DNA from: Bacillus mesophilus
GTDB lineage: Bacteria > Bacillota > Bacilli > Bacillales > SA4
Assembly (NCBI RefSeq): GCF_011008845.1
Contig: NZ_JAAIWM010000002.1
Coordinates: 434,001-498,000, forward strand
Direction of reading: 5' to 3'
Length of the DNA stretch: 64,000 bases
Part shown: positions 53,333 to 62,848 of the stretch, one piece after another
How the letters are laid out: each line of letters starts with the position of its first letter
How positions within the stretch are numbered: the stretch's first letter is position 1
Made by a program: the position numbers and the translations under genes
The notes under the pieces: generated by a model
What the model was told of the DNA's origin: nothing
The model's input: the letters and a program-made list of their open reading frames with translations, nothing else
Databases searched by the model: none

Positions 53333-54670
53333 TTATTCTTCCAATAGTCTTATTTCTCTAACAACCACCCTAGCTCCTTCTACTTTTACAATTTTCACAG
53401 GAGTTTTTTCTGAAATATAGACACCTTCCGTTACTACGTGTAAATATTCATCATTGAATATAGCAGTGCCTGAAGGTCTTAAAGGTGAGACCGTTTCACC
53501 TTCTAAACCAACTAGCTCATGACGATTTACGTTAGAAACATAGCCTTGTTCAGTATGGGTAGCATCTTTTAAAACAAGTCTGTCAAACAACCTAATTTTC
53601 TTTCCAAACACTTTAAACAGTAACACAGAGACAATTACACAAACTAGAAATGCAATAAAAACAGAAATCGCCGCTAGCTCAATACTTTCAGTGGAAATAA
53701 AGACGCTAGTTAGCACAGCTGCAAGTCCAATAACCCCTAATATTCCCCCAGGGACAAATAGCTCAATAATTAATAAGATAAATCCTACTACAAACAAGAT
53801 GATTGCTTCCATTCCTGCGAGACCAGCCACCGTATGTCCATAAAAGAACAGTAATAGTGACGATACTCCTACAAATCCTGGAATTCCAAACCCTGGTGAG
53901 TAAAGTTCAAGTATAAGACCTAAGCTACCTAAAGACAGTAGGATCGGGACTACAACAGGGTGAGTAATAAATCTAGCAATATTTTCAGATAAACTAACTT
54001 CAGACTGTACGATTTGATGATCACTTACACCTAGTTTTTCTGTTAACTCTGATAAGCTACTTACAGTCCCTTCTGAATATCCCACTTCAACGGCCTGAGT
54101 TGGAGTTAATGTTAGTAGCTCACCCTTTCCAGCACCTAATTCAGGTAGATCGATATCTTGATCGGCCATTGCTAATGCGTAGATTGGATCTCTATCATTT
54201 AATTCAGCTGCACTTTTCATGGCCGCAAGCCAAAAAGATTCGGCCTTCGCTCCAGCTGCGTTTCCCTGTTGATCAATAATTGCAGCAGATCCCATTGTTG
54301 ATCCAGGTGTCATATAAATTTCATCGGCATTTAGGGCAATATAGGCACCTGCGGAAAGAGCCTGTTTGTTAACAAATGCAATTAGAGGTACATTCGTGGA
54401 AGTCACGCTTTTCGCTATATCTGATGCTGCAGCCACCACTCCACCAGGTGTATTTATATCTAGTATAATTAGTTCCGCATTCATTTCCTCAGCTTCTTTT
54501 ATGGAACGATTGATAAAAGCTAATAAACCCTTTTCAACAGTTTCTTGAACAGGAATAACATAGACAACCTTTTCCTCATCACTTGCAACCGCATTAGAAC
54601 CAAAATTCCCTATGATCACAGATATTAAGAGAATGGAAAATACTAACCAAACAAAATTTTTAATTTTCAT
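53333..54670 (-). CDS. yqeZ: NfeD-family protein with serine-protease domain (YqeZ)
   Basis: 445 residues. Signal peptide (about 1-30), a ClpP/SppA-like protease domain (about 35-230: LDINTPGGVVAAA and the active-site region NKQALSAGAYIALNAD, with YMTPGSTMGSA), four to five membrane helices (about 235-370) and a C-terminal OB fold. It works with FloA. The start has AGGAGGT upstream, and a perfect SigW-type promoter lies 45-72 bp before it. Confidence 0.94.
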   Translation of the reverse strand: MKIKNFVWLVFSILLISVIIGNFGSNAVASDEEKVVYVIPVQETVEKGLLAFINRSIKEAEEMNAELIILDINTPGGVVAAASDIAKSVTSTNVPLIAFVNKQALSAGAYIALNADEIYMTPGSTMGSAAIIDQQGNAAGAKAESFWLAAMKSAAELNDRDPIYALAMADQDIDLPELGAGKGELLTLTPTQAVEVGYSEGTVSSLSELTEKLGVSDHQIVQSEVSLSENIARFITHPVVVPILLSLGSLGLILELYSPGFGIPGFVGVSSLLLFFYGHTVAGLAGMEAIILFVVGFILLIIELFVPGGILGVIGLAAVLTSVFISTESIELAAISVFIAFLVCVIVSVLLFKVFGKKIRLFDRLVLKDATHTEQGYVSNVNRHELVGLEGETVSPLRPSGTAIFNDEYLHVVTEGVYISEKTPVKIVKVEGARVVVREIRLLEE

Positions 54671-54714
54671 CCTTTACCTCCTTTCTTTCTTACATAATTA
54701 AATGGTCCCTTTCT

Positions 54715-54742
54715 TATACGAATTATGTAGAGATAAGTTTCA
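54715..54742 (-). promoter_or_regulatory. SigW-type promoter of yqeZ-floA-yqfB
   Basis: On the minus strand TGAAAC, a spacer of exactly 16 bases, then CGTATA. This is a full match to the SigW consensus, and the orthologous operon in B. subtilis belongs to the SigW regulon. Confidence 0.9.
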
Positions 54743-54830
54743 ACATTAAATTAAATAATTATTAATCTGCTTATATAGTTTGATACTAATACACTAAATT
54801 AATGTACAAACTATCGTATATATAGCAAAA

Positions 54831-54854
54831 AACACCTTCAAAAATGAAGGTGTT
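54831..54854 (-). terminator. Intrinsic terminator after yqeY
   Basis: A perfect 10-bp stem (AACACCTTCA with TGAAGGTGTT), a 4-base loop and six T residues on the minus strand. Confidence 0.9.
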
Positions 54855-55299
54855 AGGATAAATGCTTTTGGACTAATTGGTTTATAAGACTGCCATCTGC
54901 CTTACCTTTTACTTTAGGCATGATAGCTCCCATCACTTTACCCATATCTGCTTTAGAAGAGGCATTAACTTCTAAAATCGTTTCTTTAATTATTTCCGTT
55001 AATTCTTCTTCTGTTAATTGCTTTGGAAGGTACTCTTCCAAAACAATTAATTCAGCCTTTAACTTATCCACAAGGTCTTCACGACCAGCTTTTATAAACT
55101 CAAGGAGGGAGTCTTTACGTTGCTTAACTTCACGAGAAAGAACTGTCAATTCATCATCCTCTGAAAGCACATCAATTTTATTCTTGATGGCTTCATTTTG
55201 AATTGAAGCTTTTACCATTCGGATCACCGAAAGTTTATCTTTCTCTTTGTTCCTCATCGCTTGTTTCATGTCGTTATTTAAACGTTCAAGAAGACTCAT
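54853..55299 (-). CDS. yqeY: GatB/YqeY domain protein
   Basis: 148 residues. Starts [20 protein letters not shown] and has the YqeY pattern [14 protein letters not shown] (about 86) and [19 protein letters not shown] (about 118). Resembles the tRNA-contacting tail domain of GatB, so tRNA binding is inferred. It lies 15 bp behind rpsU, the standard order. Confidence 0.95.
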   Translation of the reverse strand: MSLLERLNNDMKQAMRNKEKDKLSVIRMVKASIQNEAIKNKIDVLSEDDELTVLSREVKQRKDSLLEFIKAGREDLVDKLKAELIVLEEYLPKQLTEEELTEIIKETILEVNASSKADMGKVMGAIMPKVKGKADGSLINQLVQKHLS

Positions 55300-55314
55300 T
55301 AATTACACCCTCTA

Positions 55315-55488
55315 TTAGAATTTACGTTTTCTAGCTGCCTCAGACTTTTTCTTACGCTTTACGCTAGGCTTCTCATAGAATTCACGCTTTCTTGCTTCAG
55401 AAAGTGTACCCGTTTTTGATACGGAACGTTTGAAACGACGTAGAGCTTCTTCAATAGACTCGTTTTTACGTACGACTGTTTTAGTCAT
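55315..55488 (-). CDS. rpsU: 30S ribosomal protein S21
   Basis: 57 residues from the ATG at 55488 ([20 protein letters not shown]), ending with the basic tail [19 protein letters not shown] precedes the start; the nine extra codons of the longer frame are not supported. It is in the small ribosomal subunit near the mRNA-16S contact. Confidence 0.97.
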   Translation of the reverse strand: MTKTVVRKNESIEEALRRFKRSVSKTGTLSEARKREFYEKPSVKRKKKSEAARKRKF

Positions 55489-55601
55489 TCTATTTCCCTC
55501 CCTCCGAACAATCACGTGCGTGCAATAAAAGATTAAGACATGCAGACAATTATTAAAACATGTCTTTTGCCATTATAATATATCAGATACTAAGCGTCAA
55601 C

Positions 55602-56162
55602 TTAATCTCGGTTAACAATATAGTAGTTCTTTACCTCGGTCTTCTCATTTGCCAATAAATATTGAGAGCGACCAAGATAGAGTGGAATACTTAATTCATT
55701 AAAATTAGGCAATCCATTTTCTAAAAATCTTTGTTCGTCACGATAAAAGTTGGTTATGTCACCAACAATCCAATCATGATCACCGTATGTTCTCACATCG
55801 ATTACTTTACACTCATAGGCAATATAGGCGTCTGATAGGATAGGACTGTTTATCGTTTCACCAGTGAAAAAGTTAAGGTTTTCAAGTTTATTAACTTGGC
55901 GCCCTGATACTGAACCACTTTCTTGAATAACTGAAGCCATATGACCAGGTAAAAAATTGATGGCAAATTCCTTTGAATCAGTTATTAATTTGTGACTGTA
56001 TCGTTCTTTTGCAATCGCAACACCATATATAGGTGGTTCATAAGATATATAAGTATGCCAACCTGCTGACATAATGTTTACTTCTCCTAAATGCTTGCTT
56101 GTAACAAGAGCCACCATTCCCGGGTAGCTATGCATCACTGTATTCTTTGTACTTTTTAACAT
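55602..56162 (-). CDS. Flavin reductase family protein
   Basis: 186 residues of the FMN-binding split-barrel flavoreductase type: YPGMVALVTSKHLGEVNIMSAG near the start (in parts YPGMVALVTS and GEVNIMSAG), then the substrate/FMN region KEFAINFLPG (about 69) and VSGRQVNKLENL. It probably reduces flavin with NAD(P)H, but the partner enzyme is unknown. It stands alone between rpsU and the plus-strand yqeW, where B. subtilis has no such gene. Confidence 0.85.
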   Translation of the reverse strand: MLKSTKNTVMHSYPGMVALVTSKHLGEVNIMSAGWHTYISYEPPIYGVAIAKERYSHKLITDSKEFAINFLPGHMASVIQESGSVSGRQVNKLENLNFFTGETINSPILSDAYIAYECKVIDVRTYGDHDWIVGDITNFYRDEQRFLENGLPNFNELSIPLYLGRSQYLLANEKTEVKNYYIVNRD

Positions 56163-56222
56163 TCTCTCACTCCTGGTTCTTTATTTAGACTCTTGTCCAT
56201 AAGATATACTAGAGGTGAGTCC

Positions 56223-57146
56223 ATGTCCAAAGATATTATTTGGTTTGGTGTTTTTATTGCAATCTTTATGTATGGTTTAACCGTAATGCGAATTGGTTTA
56301 GATCAGCTATCTAGTGACAAATTAAAAAAACAACTTCTATTAGTCATTAGTAATCCTGTTCAAGGGTTAGTTATTGGGGCAATTCTAACAGCTTTTCTTC
56401 AAAGTAGCTCAGCCCTGATGGTCATTACAATAGGATTTGTGGCAGCTGGACTATTAAGCTTTAAGCAGAGCATCGGAATCATGCTAGGAGCCAATATAGG
56501 TACCACGATTACGGCTGAGTTAATGACTATACAAGTAGGCGAACTGTCTCTTCCTATAGTTATAATAGGCGTTTTGTTTCTATTGATACGTAACCGTATA
56601 TTTTTTTCAATTGGTACTAGTTTATTAGGGTTAGGATGTATCTTTGTAGCCATGAAAGGGTTTAATTCACTTTCTGATTCAATCTATGCCTATCCTTTTG
56701 TAAAATCCATCCTGTTATATGCGATTGAAAACAATTTTTTTGGGATTATTGTAGGTACAATTATGTCTGCCATTATTCAATCAAGCTCTGCTGTTATTGG
56801 GGTAGCTATGGGCTTTTTACATAATAATCACCTTACCATTGATGCCGGAATTGCCATTATGCTAGGCGCAAATATTGGCACATGTGTAACTGCTTTGCTT
56901 GCTAGTATAGGTGCGACTAAAGAAGCGAAATGGACGGCCTATGCACACGTATGGTTAAATGTATTTGGAGTTATTTTATTTTTACCATTTATAGATGTCT
57001 TTTCACAATTTATATCAACTCTTTCTCCTTCACACGAGAAACAGCTAGCACATGCAAGTGTCATATTTAATATAGCCTGTTCATTAATCGCATTACCTTT
57101 GGTAAATGTTTTTGCCAATTTTATCATGAGGGTTTATCGGAAGTAG
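56223..57146 (+). CDS. yqeW: Na/Pi cotransporter family protein (YqeW)
   Basis: About 307 residues from the ATG at 56223 (MSKDIIWFGVF), which follows GAGGTGA. Eight to nine membrane helices with the two inverted repeats of the family, each holding a QSSSA motif (FLQSSSALMVI about 60; IIQSSSAVIGV about 190), plus GANIGTTITA and GANIGTCVTA. It lacks the PhoU-like tail. Probably sodium-dependent phosphate or another anion. In B. subtilis the gene lies beside yqeV (mtaB). Confidence 0.93.
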   Translation: MSKDIIWFGVFIAIFMYGLTVMRIGLDQLSSDKLKKQLLLVISNPVQGLVIGAILTAFLQSSSALMVITIGFVAAGLLSFKQSIGIMLGANIGTTITAELMTIQVGELSLPIVIIGVLFLLIRNRIFFSIGTSLLGLGCIFVAMKGFNSLSDSIYAYPFVKSILLYAIENNFFGIIVGTIMSAIIQSSSAVIGVAMGFLHNNHLTIDAGIAIMLGANIGTCVTALLASIGATKEAKWTAYAHVWLNVFGVILFLPFIDVFSQFISTLSPSHEKQLAHASVIFNIACSLIALPLVNVFANFIMRVYRK

Positions 57147-57186
57147 TTTGGATCAGTTAGCAGTATAACCCCAAAAGGGTAAAAAG

Positions 57187-57215
57187 AACAAAGCCACCGA
57201 TTTGGTGGCTTTGTT
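57187..57215. terminator. Bidirectional terminator between yqeW and deoC
   Basis: A perfect 12-bp stem (AACAAAGCCACC with GGTGGCTTTGTT) around a 5-base loop, between converging genes. Confidence 0.93.
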
Positions 57216-57228
57216 TATGTATCCCTAA

Positions 57229-57900
57229 TTAGTATGCAGAAGTTCCTGTTTCACCTTTAACGATTGCAATACCTGAGCTAGCTCCAATTCTAGTTGCACC
57301 TGCTTCAATCATATCAAAGGCAGATTTAGCATCACGAATACCACCTGATGCTTTTACACCAATAGAAGGTCCAACCGTTTTTCTCATTAAGCTAATATCC
57401 TCAAGTGTTGCTCCGCCTGTTGAGAATCCTGTAGATGTTTTAACAAAGTCTGCTCCTGCTTTAACTGATCTTTCACAAGCACGAACTTTTTCCTCATCTG
57501 TTAATAATGCTGTCTCAATGATTACTTTAACGATTGCCTTCCCTTTAGCTGCATTTACTACAGCTTCAATGTCCCCTTGAACGAAGTCATCTTGTCCATC
57601 CTTTAAAGCGCCTACATTAATTACCATATCAATTTCTGTTGCACCATTTTCTATTGCATTCTTAGTTTCAAAAGCTTTTGTCTCTGTTGTTGTTGCACCC
57701 AGTGGAAAACCGATAACTGTGCATACTTTTACCTCAGTTCCTTGTAAAAGCGAAGCTGATTTTTTTACCCATGTTGGATTCACACAGACAGAAGCGAATT
57801 TATATTCTTTTGCTTCTTCACAAATTTTCTCAATCTCAGCATTTGTAGCATCAGCCTTTAATAATGTATGATCAATCATTTTTGCAACATCTTTAACCAT
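57229..57900 (-). CDS. deoC: Deoxyribose-phosphate aldolase
   Basis: 223 residues. Class I aldolase that cleaves 2-deoxyribose 5-phosphate. The Schiff-base Lys lies in [12 protein letters not shown] (about 152), with [10 protein letters not shown] (about 120) and [10 protein letters not shown] (about 177). Usually deoC is with nucleoside catabolism genes; here it is alone beside mtaB. Confidence 0.96.
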   Translation of the reverse strand: MVKDVAKMIDHTLLKADATNAEIEKICEEAKEYKFASVCVNPTWVKKSASLLQGTEVKVCTVIGFPLGATTTETKAFETKNAIENGATEIDMVINVGALKDGQDDFVQGDIEAVVNAAKGKAIVKVIIETALLTDEEKVRACERSVKAGADFVKTSTGFSTGGATLEDISLMRKTVGPSIGVKASGGIRDAKSAFDMIEAGATRIGASSGIAIVKGETGTSAY

Positions 57901-58023
57901 CTTTTATTACCCCCATTAAGTTGTACGTACCTCTTCATCATATCATTACATAAAAATACATAGCTAGTATGATTTAGTATTTCCCGACAAATATTTTTCA
58001 TGTGAAAGATTTTTATAAGTTTA

Positions 58024-58115
58024 TAAAGGGCTGTTTTCTATACCTCGTTGCTCTTGTCGTTCCATTGTGCTCCAAACACTTGCTTTCCGCTTCATTCCAC
58101 TACTGATTATCTAAA
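58024..58115 (+). repeat. Diverged remnant of repeat family II
   Basis: GGCTGTTTTC, then GTTCCATTG, CACTTGCTTTCCGC and TTCCACTAC follow the order of motifs in the family II copies, with many changes. It lies in the 279-bp gap between deoC and mtaB, which otherwise holds the deoC upstream region and the mtaB terminator. Confidence 0.45.
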
Positions 58116-58163
58116 AGTGAAAATTTTTATGACGAAAAGAGACTAATGAAAATCCCTAAAAAA

Positions 58164-58181
58164 AGACCCACAAAGGGGTCT
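58164..58181 (-). terminator. Intrinsic terminator after mtaB
   Basis: A short perfect stem (AGACCC with GGGTCT) overlapping the mtaB stop, followed by seven T residues on the minus strand. Confidence 0.75.
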
Positions 58182-59544
58182 ATGAACTTAATTTAACTTT
58201 TTCATCCTTTACCCATTCATGTTGATCTAACACTCTTACGAATTGGCCTTCATTGTATGGGTACCCTGCTTTGATGATTTTGACTTTCACAATTTCACCA
58301 ATCATCTCTTCTGTGGCAGGGAATACGACTTTAAGATAATTATCAGTGTAACCTACATACATGCCTTTGGAGCCATCTGCCTTAAATTCTTCTTCTGGGA
58401 TGACCTCTAAAACTTCATCCTCAAATTGAGAAGCATATTCCTTAGCTAATTGGTCAGATAGTGAAATGAGTCGATGAACTCGCTCGTTCTTCACTTCCTC
58501 CTCAACCTGATCATCCATTCTAGCTGCTGGAGTACCTGTTCGCTTTGAATATGGAAACACGTGCAGTTCGGAGAAGCCATTCTCTTTGATAAAGTTATAA
58601 GTTTCTAAAAACTCTTCCTCAGTTTCACCTGGAAAGCCAACAATTACATCAGAAGTAACTGCTAAACCTGGCAACGCCTCACGTAAACGGTTCAGTCTTT
58701 CAGCAAAGAATTCCATTGTGTATTTACGACGCATTCTTTTTAAGACAGTGTCTGATCCAGATTGAAGTGGGATATGAAGGTGACGAACCACTTTCTCTGA
58801 GTTATTTAATACATCAATCACTTCATCTGTAATTTGACTGGCCTCAATTGAGGAGATACGAATTCTCTTTAGACCTATTACTCTCTCATCCAAAGCCTTT
58901 AAAAGCATAGCTAGGTTATAGTCCTTCATGTCTTCACCATACCCACCTGTGTGAATACCTGTTAGAACGATTTCCTTATAGCCTGCATTCACAAGCTGTT
59001 GCGCTTGCTTAATAACATCTTCTGGATCACGTGATCTCATTAATCCACGAGCCCATGGGATAATACAGAAAGTACAGAAGTTATTGCAACCTTCCTGAAT
59101 TTTTAGAGAAGCACGTGTTCGATCAGTAAAGGCTGGAACCTCTAATTCCTCGTAAACACGAGCCTTCATAATGTTACCTACCCCGTTAATTGGTTGGCGT
59201 TCATTCTTGAATTGCTCAATGTAATCAAGCATCTTCACACGATCCTGTGTACCTACAACAATATCTACACCCGGAATTGCCATGATCTCTGCTGGAGACG
59301 TTTGTGCATAACAACCAGTAACACAAATTACTGCATCAGGATTTTTTCTGATCGCCCGACGAATCACTTGGCGACTCTTCTTATCACCTGTATTCGTAAC
59401 GGTACAAGTATTAATCACATACACATCTGAAGCTTGTTCAAAATCTGTACGTTCATATCCTGATTCTTTAAATAATTGCCAAATTGCTTCTGTTTCATAA
59501 TGATTTACTTTACAGCCTAATGTATGAAAAGCCACTGATGGCAT
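58180..59544 (-). CDS. mtaB: tRNA (N6-threonylcarbamoyladenosine(37)-C2)-methylthiotransferase MtaB
   Basis: 454 residues. N-terminal UPF0004 domain with cluster cysteines in TLGCKVN (Cys11), INTCTVTN (about 47) and VTGCYAQ (about 81); radical-SAM motif CNNFCTFCIIPWARG (about 153-160); C-terminal TRAM domain. It makes ms2t6A in tRNA. The start (MPSVAFHTLGCK) follows GGGGTGA. It follows rsmE by 2 bp. Confidence 0.96.
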   Translation of the reverse strand: MPSVAFHTLGCKVNHYETEAIWQLFKESGYERTDFEQASDVYVINTCTVTNTGDKKSRQVIRRAIRKNPDAVICVTGCYAQTSPAEIMAIPGVDIVVGTQDRVKMLDYIEQFKNERQPINGVGNIMKARVYEELEVPAFTDRTRASLKIQEGCNNFCTFCIIPWARGLMRSRDPEDVIKQAQQLVNAGYKEIVLTGIHTGGYGEDMKDYNLAMLLKALDERVIGLKRIRISSIEASQITDEVIDVLNNSEKVVRHLHIPLQSGSDTVLKRMRRKYTMEFFAERLNRLREALPGLAVTSDVIVGFPGETEEEFLETYNFIKENGFSELHVFPYSKRTGTPAARMDDQVEEEVKNERVHRLISLSDQLAKEYASQFEDEVLEVIPEEEFKADGSKGMYVGYTDNYLKVVFPATEEMIGEIVKVKIIKAGYPYNEGQFVRVLDQHEWVKDEKVKLSS

Positions 59545-59546
59545 AA

Positions 59547-60305
59547 CTACTTCACCCCTTGTAATTCAAAGTGATATGAAATGGCAGCAAGCACATATAA
59601 GGGTGCTGTCTCTGCTCTTAAAATTCTTGGACCTAAGCCACAGGAAATAAATCCGTGACTCTTAAGCTGATCTATTTCCTTATCAGTTAATCCACCTTCT
59701 GGGCCGAATACCGTTAATAAGGAATTACCAGGTTTCATCTCTGTTAATAACTTGGCAAATTGGGTTTGTTCCCCTTGCTTCGCCTCTTCTTCAAATGCGA
59801 CCATTTTATAATCAAAGTTCTCACCAAGCGCGATAAGCTCTCCTAAAGATAGTGGTTTAAGAACCTCTGGAACCTTATTTCGGTGTGATTGCTCTGCTGC
59901 TTCCTTTGATATCTTCAGCCAACGTTCGAGTTTTTTATCGCCTTTTTTCTCATCCCATTTTACGATAGAACGAGCAGCATTAAAAGGGACAAACTGAAAG
60001 GCACCAAGCTCTGTTGCTTTTTGAATGATAAGCTCAAGCTTATCCCCTTTAGGCAGCCCACTCGCTATGGCTACTGTCACAGGTAGCTCCTTTGATTCCT
60101 CCAACCATTCTACAATACTTAGGGTTACCCCTTCATTGGTAAATTCAGTAATTTCACACAAACATGTATTCCCTTGATCATTACAACATAAGATTTGGTC
60201 GTTTTCACTCATTCTCATCACTCTTTGGATGTGATGAGCATCATCACCAATAATTTTTACTGCTCGCTCGGAAAACTGAGCTGAAGGAACAAAATAACGT
60301 TGCAA
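59547..60305 (-). CDS. rsmE: 16S rRNA (uracil(1498)-N3)-methyltransferase
   Basis: About 252 residues. N-terminal PUA-like part with DAHHIQRVMRM and a SPOUT knot with VFGPEGGLTDKEID (about 195) and LGPRILRAETAPLY (about 222). I place the start at the TTG 60303-60305 (then QRYFVPS), five bases after AGGTG, which matches the B. subtilis protein; a GTG three codons earlier lies in the Shine-Dalgarno sequence. Confidence 0.95.
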   Translation of the reverse strand: MQRYFVPSAQFSERAVKIIGDDAHHIQRVMRMSENDQILCCNDQGNTCLCEITEFTNEGVTLSIVEWLEESKELPVTVAIASGLPKGDKLELIIQKATELGAFQFVPFNAARSIVKWDEKKGDKKLERWLKISKEAAEQSHRNKVPEVLKPLSLGELIALGENFDYKMVAFEEEAKQGEQTQFAKLLTEMKPGNSLLTVFGPEGGLTDKEIDQLKSHGFISCGLGPRILRAETAPLYVLAAISYHFELQGVK

Positions 60306-60345
60306 ATATGTCACCTACCTGAAAGATGTATTTTATATTTTATTT

Positions 60346-60527
60346 GCTCTGTTAAACGTTGTTGTTGATTTTCGTTCCAGGACACTCGCTTTCCGCGGGC
60401 GGGTTCTGGAGCCTCCTCGGCGCTTCTCGCCTGTGGGGTCTCCCTTACCACGCTTCTCCCGCAGGAGTCTCGCGTCCTTCCACTTCAATCAACTCTGCTA
60501 ATAATCAACACTATAATTTAACAGAGC
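60346..60527 (+). repeat. MITE-like intergenic repeat, family II (best copy)
   Basis: 182 bp bounded by perfect 11-bp inverted ends GCTCTGTTAAA (60346-60356) and TTTAACAGAGC (60517-60527). Inside are GTTGTTGATTTTCGTTCCAG, GACACTCGCTTTCCGCGGGC, a GC-rich centre and CTCGCGTCCTTCCACTTCAA. No frame of note. It fills most of the 301-bp gap between prmA and rsmE and may separate their transcripts. Confidence 0.85.
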
Positions 60528-60542
60528 CATTTATTTAGGTAA

Positions 60543-60572
60543 AAGGACAAGGCTTTTTAATTCCTTGTCCTT
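60543..60572 (-). terminator. Intrinsic terminator after prmA
   Basis: A perfect 10-bp stem (AAGGACAAGG with CCTTGTCCTT) with a T tract on the minus strand. Confidence 0.8.
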
Positions 60573-60606
60573 ACCACAAGTAAACTATTATAGTCTTACC
60601 TTTGCT

Positions 60607-61545
60607 TTAAGGTCGCTTGGCAATAAAGGACACCCAATCCTCCATCGTTAACGTTTCCTCAATTTCAAAACCAGCATCTAGAAGTGCTGATTTAACTACT
60701 TGTTTTTTAGGTTGAATAATACCAGAAGTAATAAAATAGCCTCCCGGTTTAACAAGTTTAAATGCATCATCAACAAATCGCAAGATAATCTCAGCAAGTA
60801 TATTAGCTACAATTACATCTGCAGAACCTGTTACATCATTTAATAGATTGTTTTGCCTTACTGTAATCTTATCGTCCACATTATTAATCTTCGTATTCTC
60901 TATTGCCGTATTCACAGCAACTTCGTCTAGGTCATATGCACGTGTCTCGCTAGCACCAAGTAATGCTGCAGCGATACTCAATACTCCTGAGCCTGTCCCT
61001 ACATCTATAACATTGTCTCCTGGCTTCACCGTGTCTTCAAGTGCCTGAATACACATCACAGTAGTAGGATGAGTACCTGTTCCAAATGCCATTCCTGGGT
61101 CAAGCTCAATAATAAGTTCATCCGTACTTACCTTTTCATAGTCTTCCCAAGTCGGGACAATGGTGAACTTTTCAGAGATTTTAACAGGGTTATAGTATTT
61201 TTTCCATGCACTAGCCCATTCCTCTTCATTAACCTCATTAATGGTTACCATATTACGGCCAATATCAATATCATATGAAACAAGACTATTGATGGCTTCT
61301 TTAATCTCTTCGACCGTTTCCCCTATAAAGCTATTAACGGGTAAATAAGCCTTTATCATAACACCTTCGTCAGGATAGTCTCCTGGATCGAGCTGGTAGA
61401 TTTCTCCGAACTGCTGTTCACGGTCCTTGATTAATTCATCTGGATCCTCAATCACAACTCCACTCGCGCCAGCCTCATGCAATATATTTGAAATAGGCTC
61501 CACTGCTTCATTTGTTGTATGAATACTTATCTCCGACCACTTCAA
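60607..61545 (-). CDS. prmA: Ribosomal protein L11 methyltransferase
   Basis: 312 residues. N-terminal substrate-binding domain ([20 protein letters not shown]) and a SAM-binding domain with [14 protein letters not shown] (about 157) and [15 protein letters not shown] (about 187), then VANILAEII. The start is a TTG about ten bases after GGAG and agrees with the B. subtilis N terminus. It follows dnaJ by 22 bp, the standard order after the dnaK operon. Confidence 0.95.
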   Translation of the reverse strand: MKWSEISIHTTNEAVEPISNILHEAGASGVVIEDPDELIKDREQQFGEIYQLDPGDYPDEGVMIKAYLPVNSFIGETVEEIKEAINSLVSYDIDIGRNMVTINEVNEEEWASAWKKYYNPVKISEKFTIVPTWEDYEKVSTDELIIELDPGMAFGTGTHPTTVMCIQALEDTVKPGDNVIDVGTGSGVLSIAAALLGASETRAYDLDEVAVNTAIENTKINNVDDKITVRQNNLLNDVTGSADVIVANILAEIILRFVDDAFKLVKPGGYFITSGIIQPKKQVVKSALLDAGFEIEETLTMEDWVSFIAKRP

Positions 61546-61567
61546 TATCTACCAACTCCATTCCAAG

Positions 61568-62689
61568 TTATTCTCCTTTAATAGCTCTCTTTACTTTTGC
61601 AAAGAAACTATCATGCTGTTCGTCTGGTGCATCAACGCCACTCAAGGATGAGAATTCACGAATTAATTCTTTTTGTTTAGGTGACAACTTTGTTGGTGTA
61701 ATCACCCGAACCTGAATATGCTGATCTCCTTGTCCGTACCCACGCACATTTGGCACACCTTTACCTCTAAGCCTGAATTTAGTACCTGTTTGCGTTCCAG
61801 CAGGAATCTTTAGCTTTACCTTACCATGAAGAGTAGGTACCTCTATTTCGTCTCCTAGAACGGCCTGAGCGAAAGTTAATGGCATTTCACAGTATATGTC
61901 GTCATCCTCACGCTCAAAGAATTCATGTGGTCTCACATGGAATACAACATATAAATCCCCTGCAGGGCCCCCATTTATACCAGGTTCACCTTGACCAGTT
62001 ACTCTTAACTGTTGACCATCGTCAACTCCGGCTGGAATTTTCACGTTAATTTTCTTTCTCTTTTTTACTTTACCTGTTCCACCACAAGTAGAGCACTTAT
62101 CTTTTATTTGCTTACCAGTACCGCTACAGTAGTGACAAACACGTCTATTCACAATACGACCAAATGGGGTGTTTTGCTCAACATTTAATTGGCCAGCACC
62201 ATTACAATGTGAACAGGTTTCTGGTTTAGTTCCAGGCTTTGCTCCTGAACCATCACATGTATTACATTCTTCTTCACGTGGAATTTCTATCGTTGTTTCC
62301 TTACCGAATACAGCCTCTTCAAAGGCTAGAGACATCGTGTATTGTAAATCTGCTCCTTGTCTTGGTGCATTAGGGTCACGTCTTCTACGTCCGCCACCAC
62401 CAAAGAAAGTATCAAAGATATCCTCAAAGCCTCCAAAACCTCCGAAGTCACCGCCACCAAAACCTTGATTTGGATCAGTATGTCCGAATTGATCATATTG
62501 AGCTTTCTTTTGATCGTCACTCAACACCTCATAGGCTTCTGCAATTTCTTTGAATTTCGCATCTGCATCCGGCTCTTTATTGATATCTGGGTGGTACTGC
62601 TTGGAAAGTTTTCGATATGCCTTTTTTATCTCATCTTTTGACGCACCTTTACTTAGTCCAAGTACTTCATAGTAATCTCGTTTACTCAT
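61568..62689 (-). CDS. dnaJ: Chaperone DnaJ
   Basis: 373 residues. J domain with HPD at 33-35, Gly/Phe-rich region (about 75-110), four zinc repeats [24 protein letters not shown] and CSTCGGTG (about 145-215), then the substrate-binding C-terminal domains. Stimulates the DnaK ATPase. It lies about 160 bp behind dnaK. Confidence 0.98.
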   Translation of the reverse strand: MSKRDYYEVLGLSKGASKDEIKKAYRKLSKQYHPDINKEPDADAKFKEIAEAYEVLSDDQKKAQYDQFGHTDPNQGFGGGDFGGFGGFEDIFDTFFGGGGRRRRDPNAPRQGADLQYTMSLAFEEAVFGKETTIEIPREEECNTCDGSGAKPGTKPETCSHCNGAGQLNVEQNTPFGRIVNRRVCHYCSGTGKQIKDKCSTCGGTGKVKKRKKINVKIPAGVDDGQQLRVTGQGEPGINGGPAGDLYVVFHVRPHEFFEREDDDIYCEMPLTFAQAVLGDEIEVPTLHGKVKLKIPAGTQTGTKFRLRGKGVPNVRGYGQGDQHIQVRVITPTKLSPKQKELIREFSSLSGVDAPDEQHDSFFAKVKRAIKGE

Positions 62690-62801
62690 GTTTTTTCCAC
62701 TCCCTGCTTAATCCCGGAAGATAGACTCCCACATTCACATAAATTATATTGTATCACTAATTAAAAAGGCAGAACAAACTTTATTACTTACTACATAGAA
62801 A

Positions 62802-62840
62802 AAAGTCAAAGCCAAGACAGGCCTGACTAAGACTTTTTCT
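62802..62840 (-). terminator. Possible stem-loop between dnaK and dnaJ
   Basis: On the minus strand AAAAGTC and GACTTTTTT frame a region with the inner palindrome AGTCAGGCCTGTCT (one mismatch pair), followed by T residues. It may reduce dnaJ expression relative to dnaK. Confidence 0.45.
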
Positions 62841-62848
62841 ACTTACTC

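Noticed and set aside
62169..62468. 99-codon plus-strand frame opposite dnaJ
   Set aside because: A mirror of the Gly- and Cys-rich dnaJ coding sequence, giving Pro/Lys-rich nonsense.
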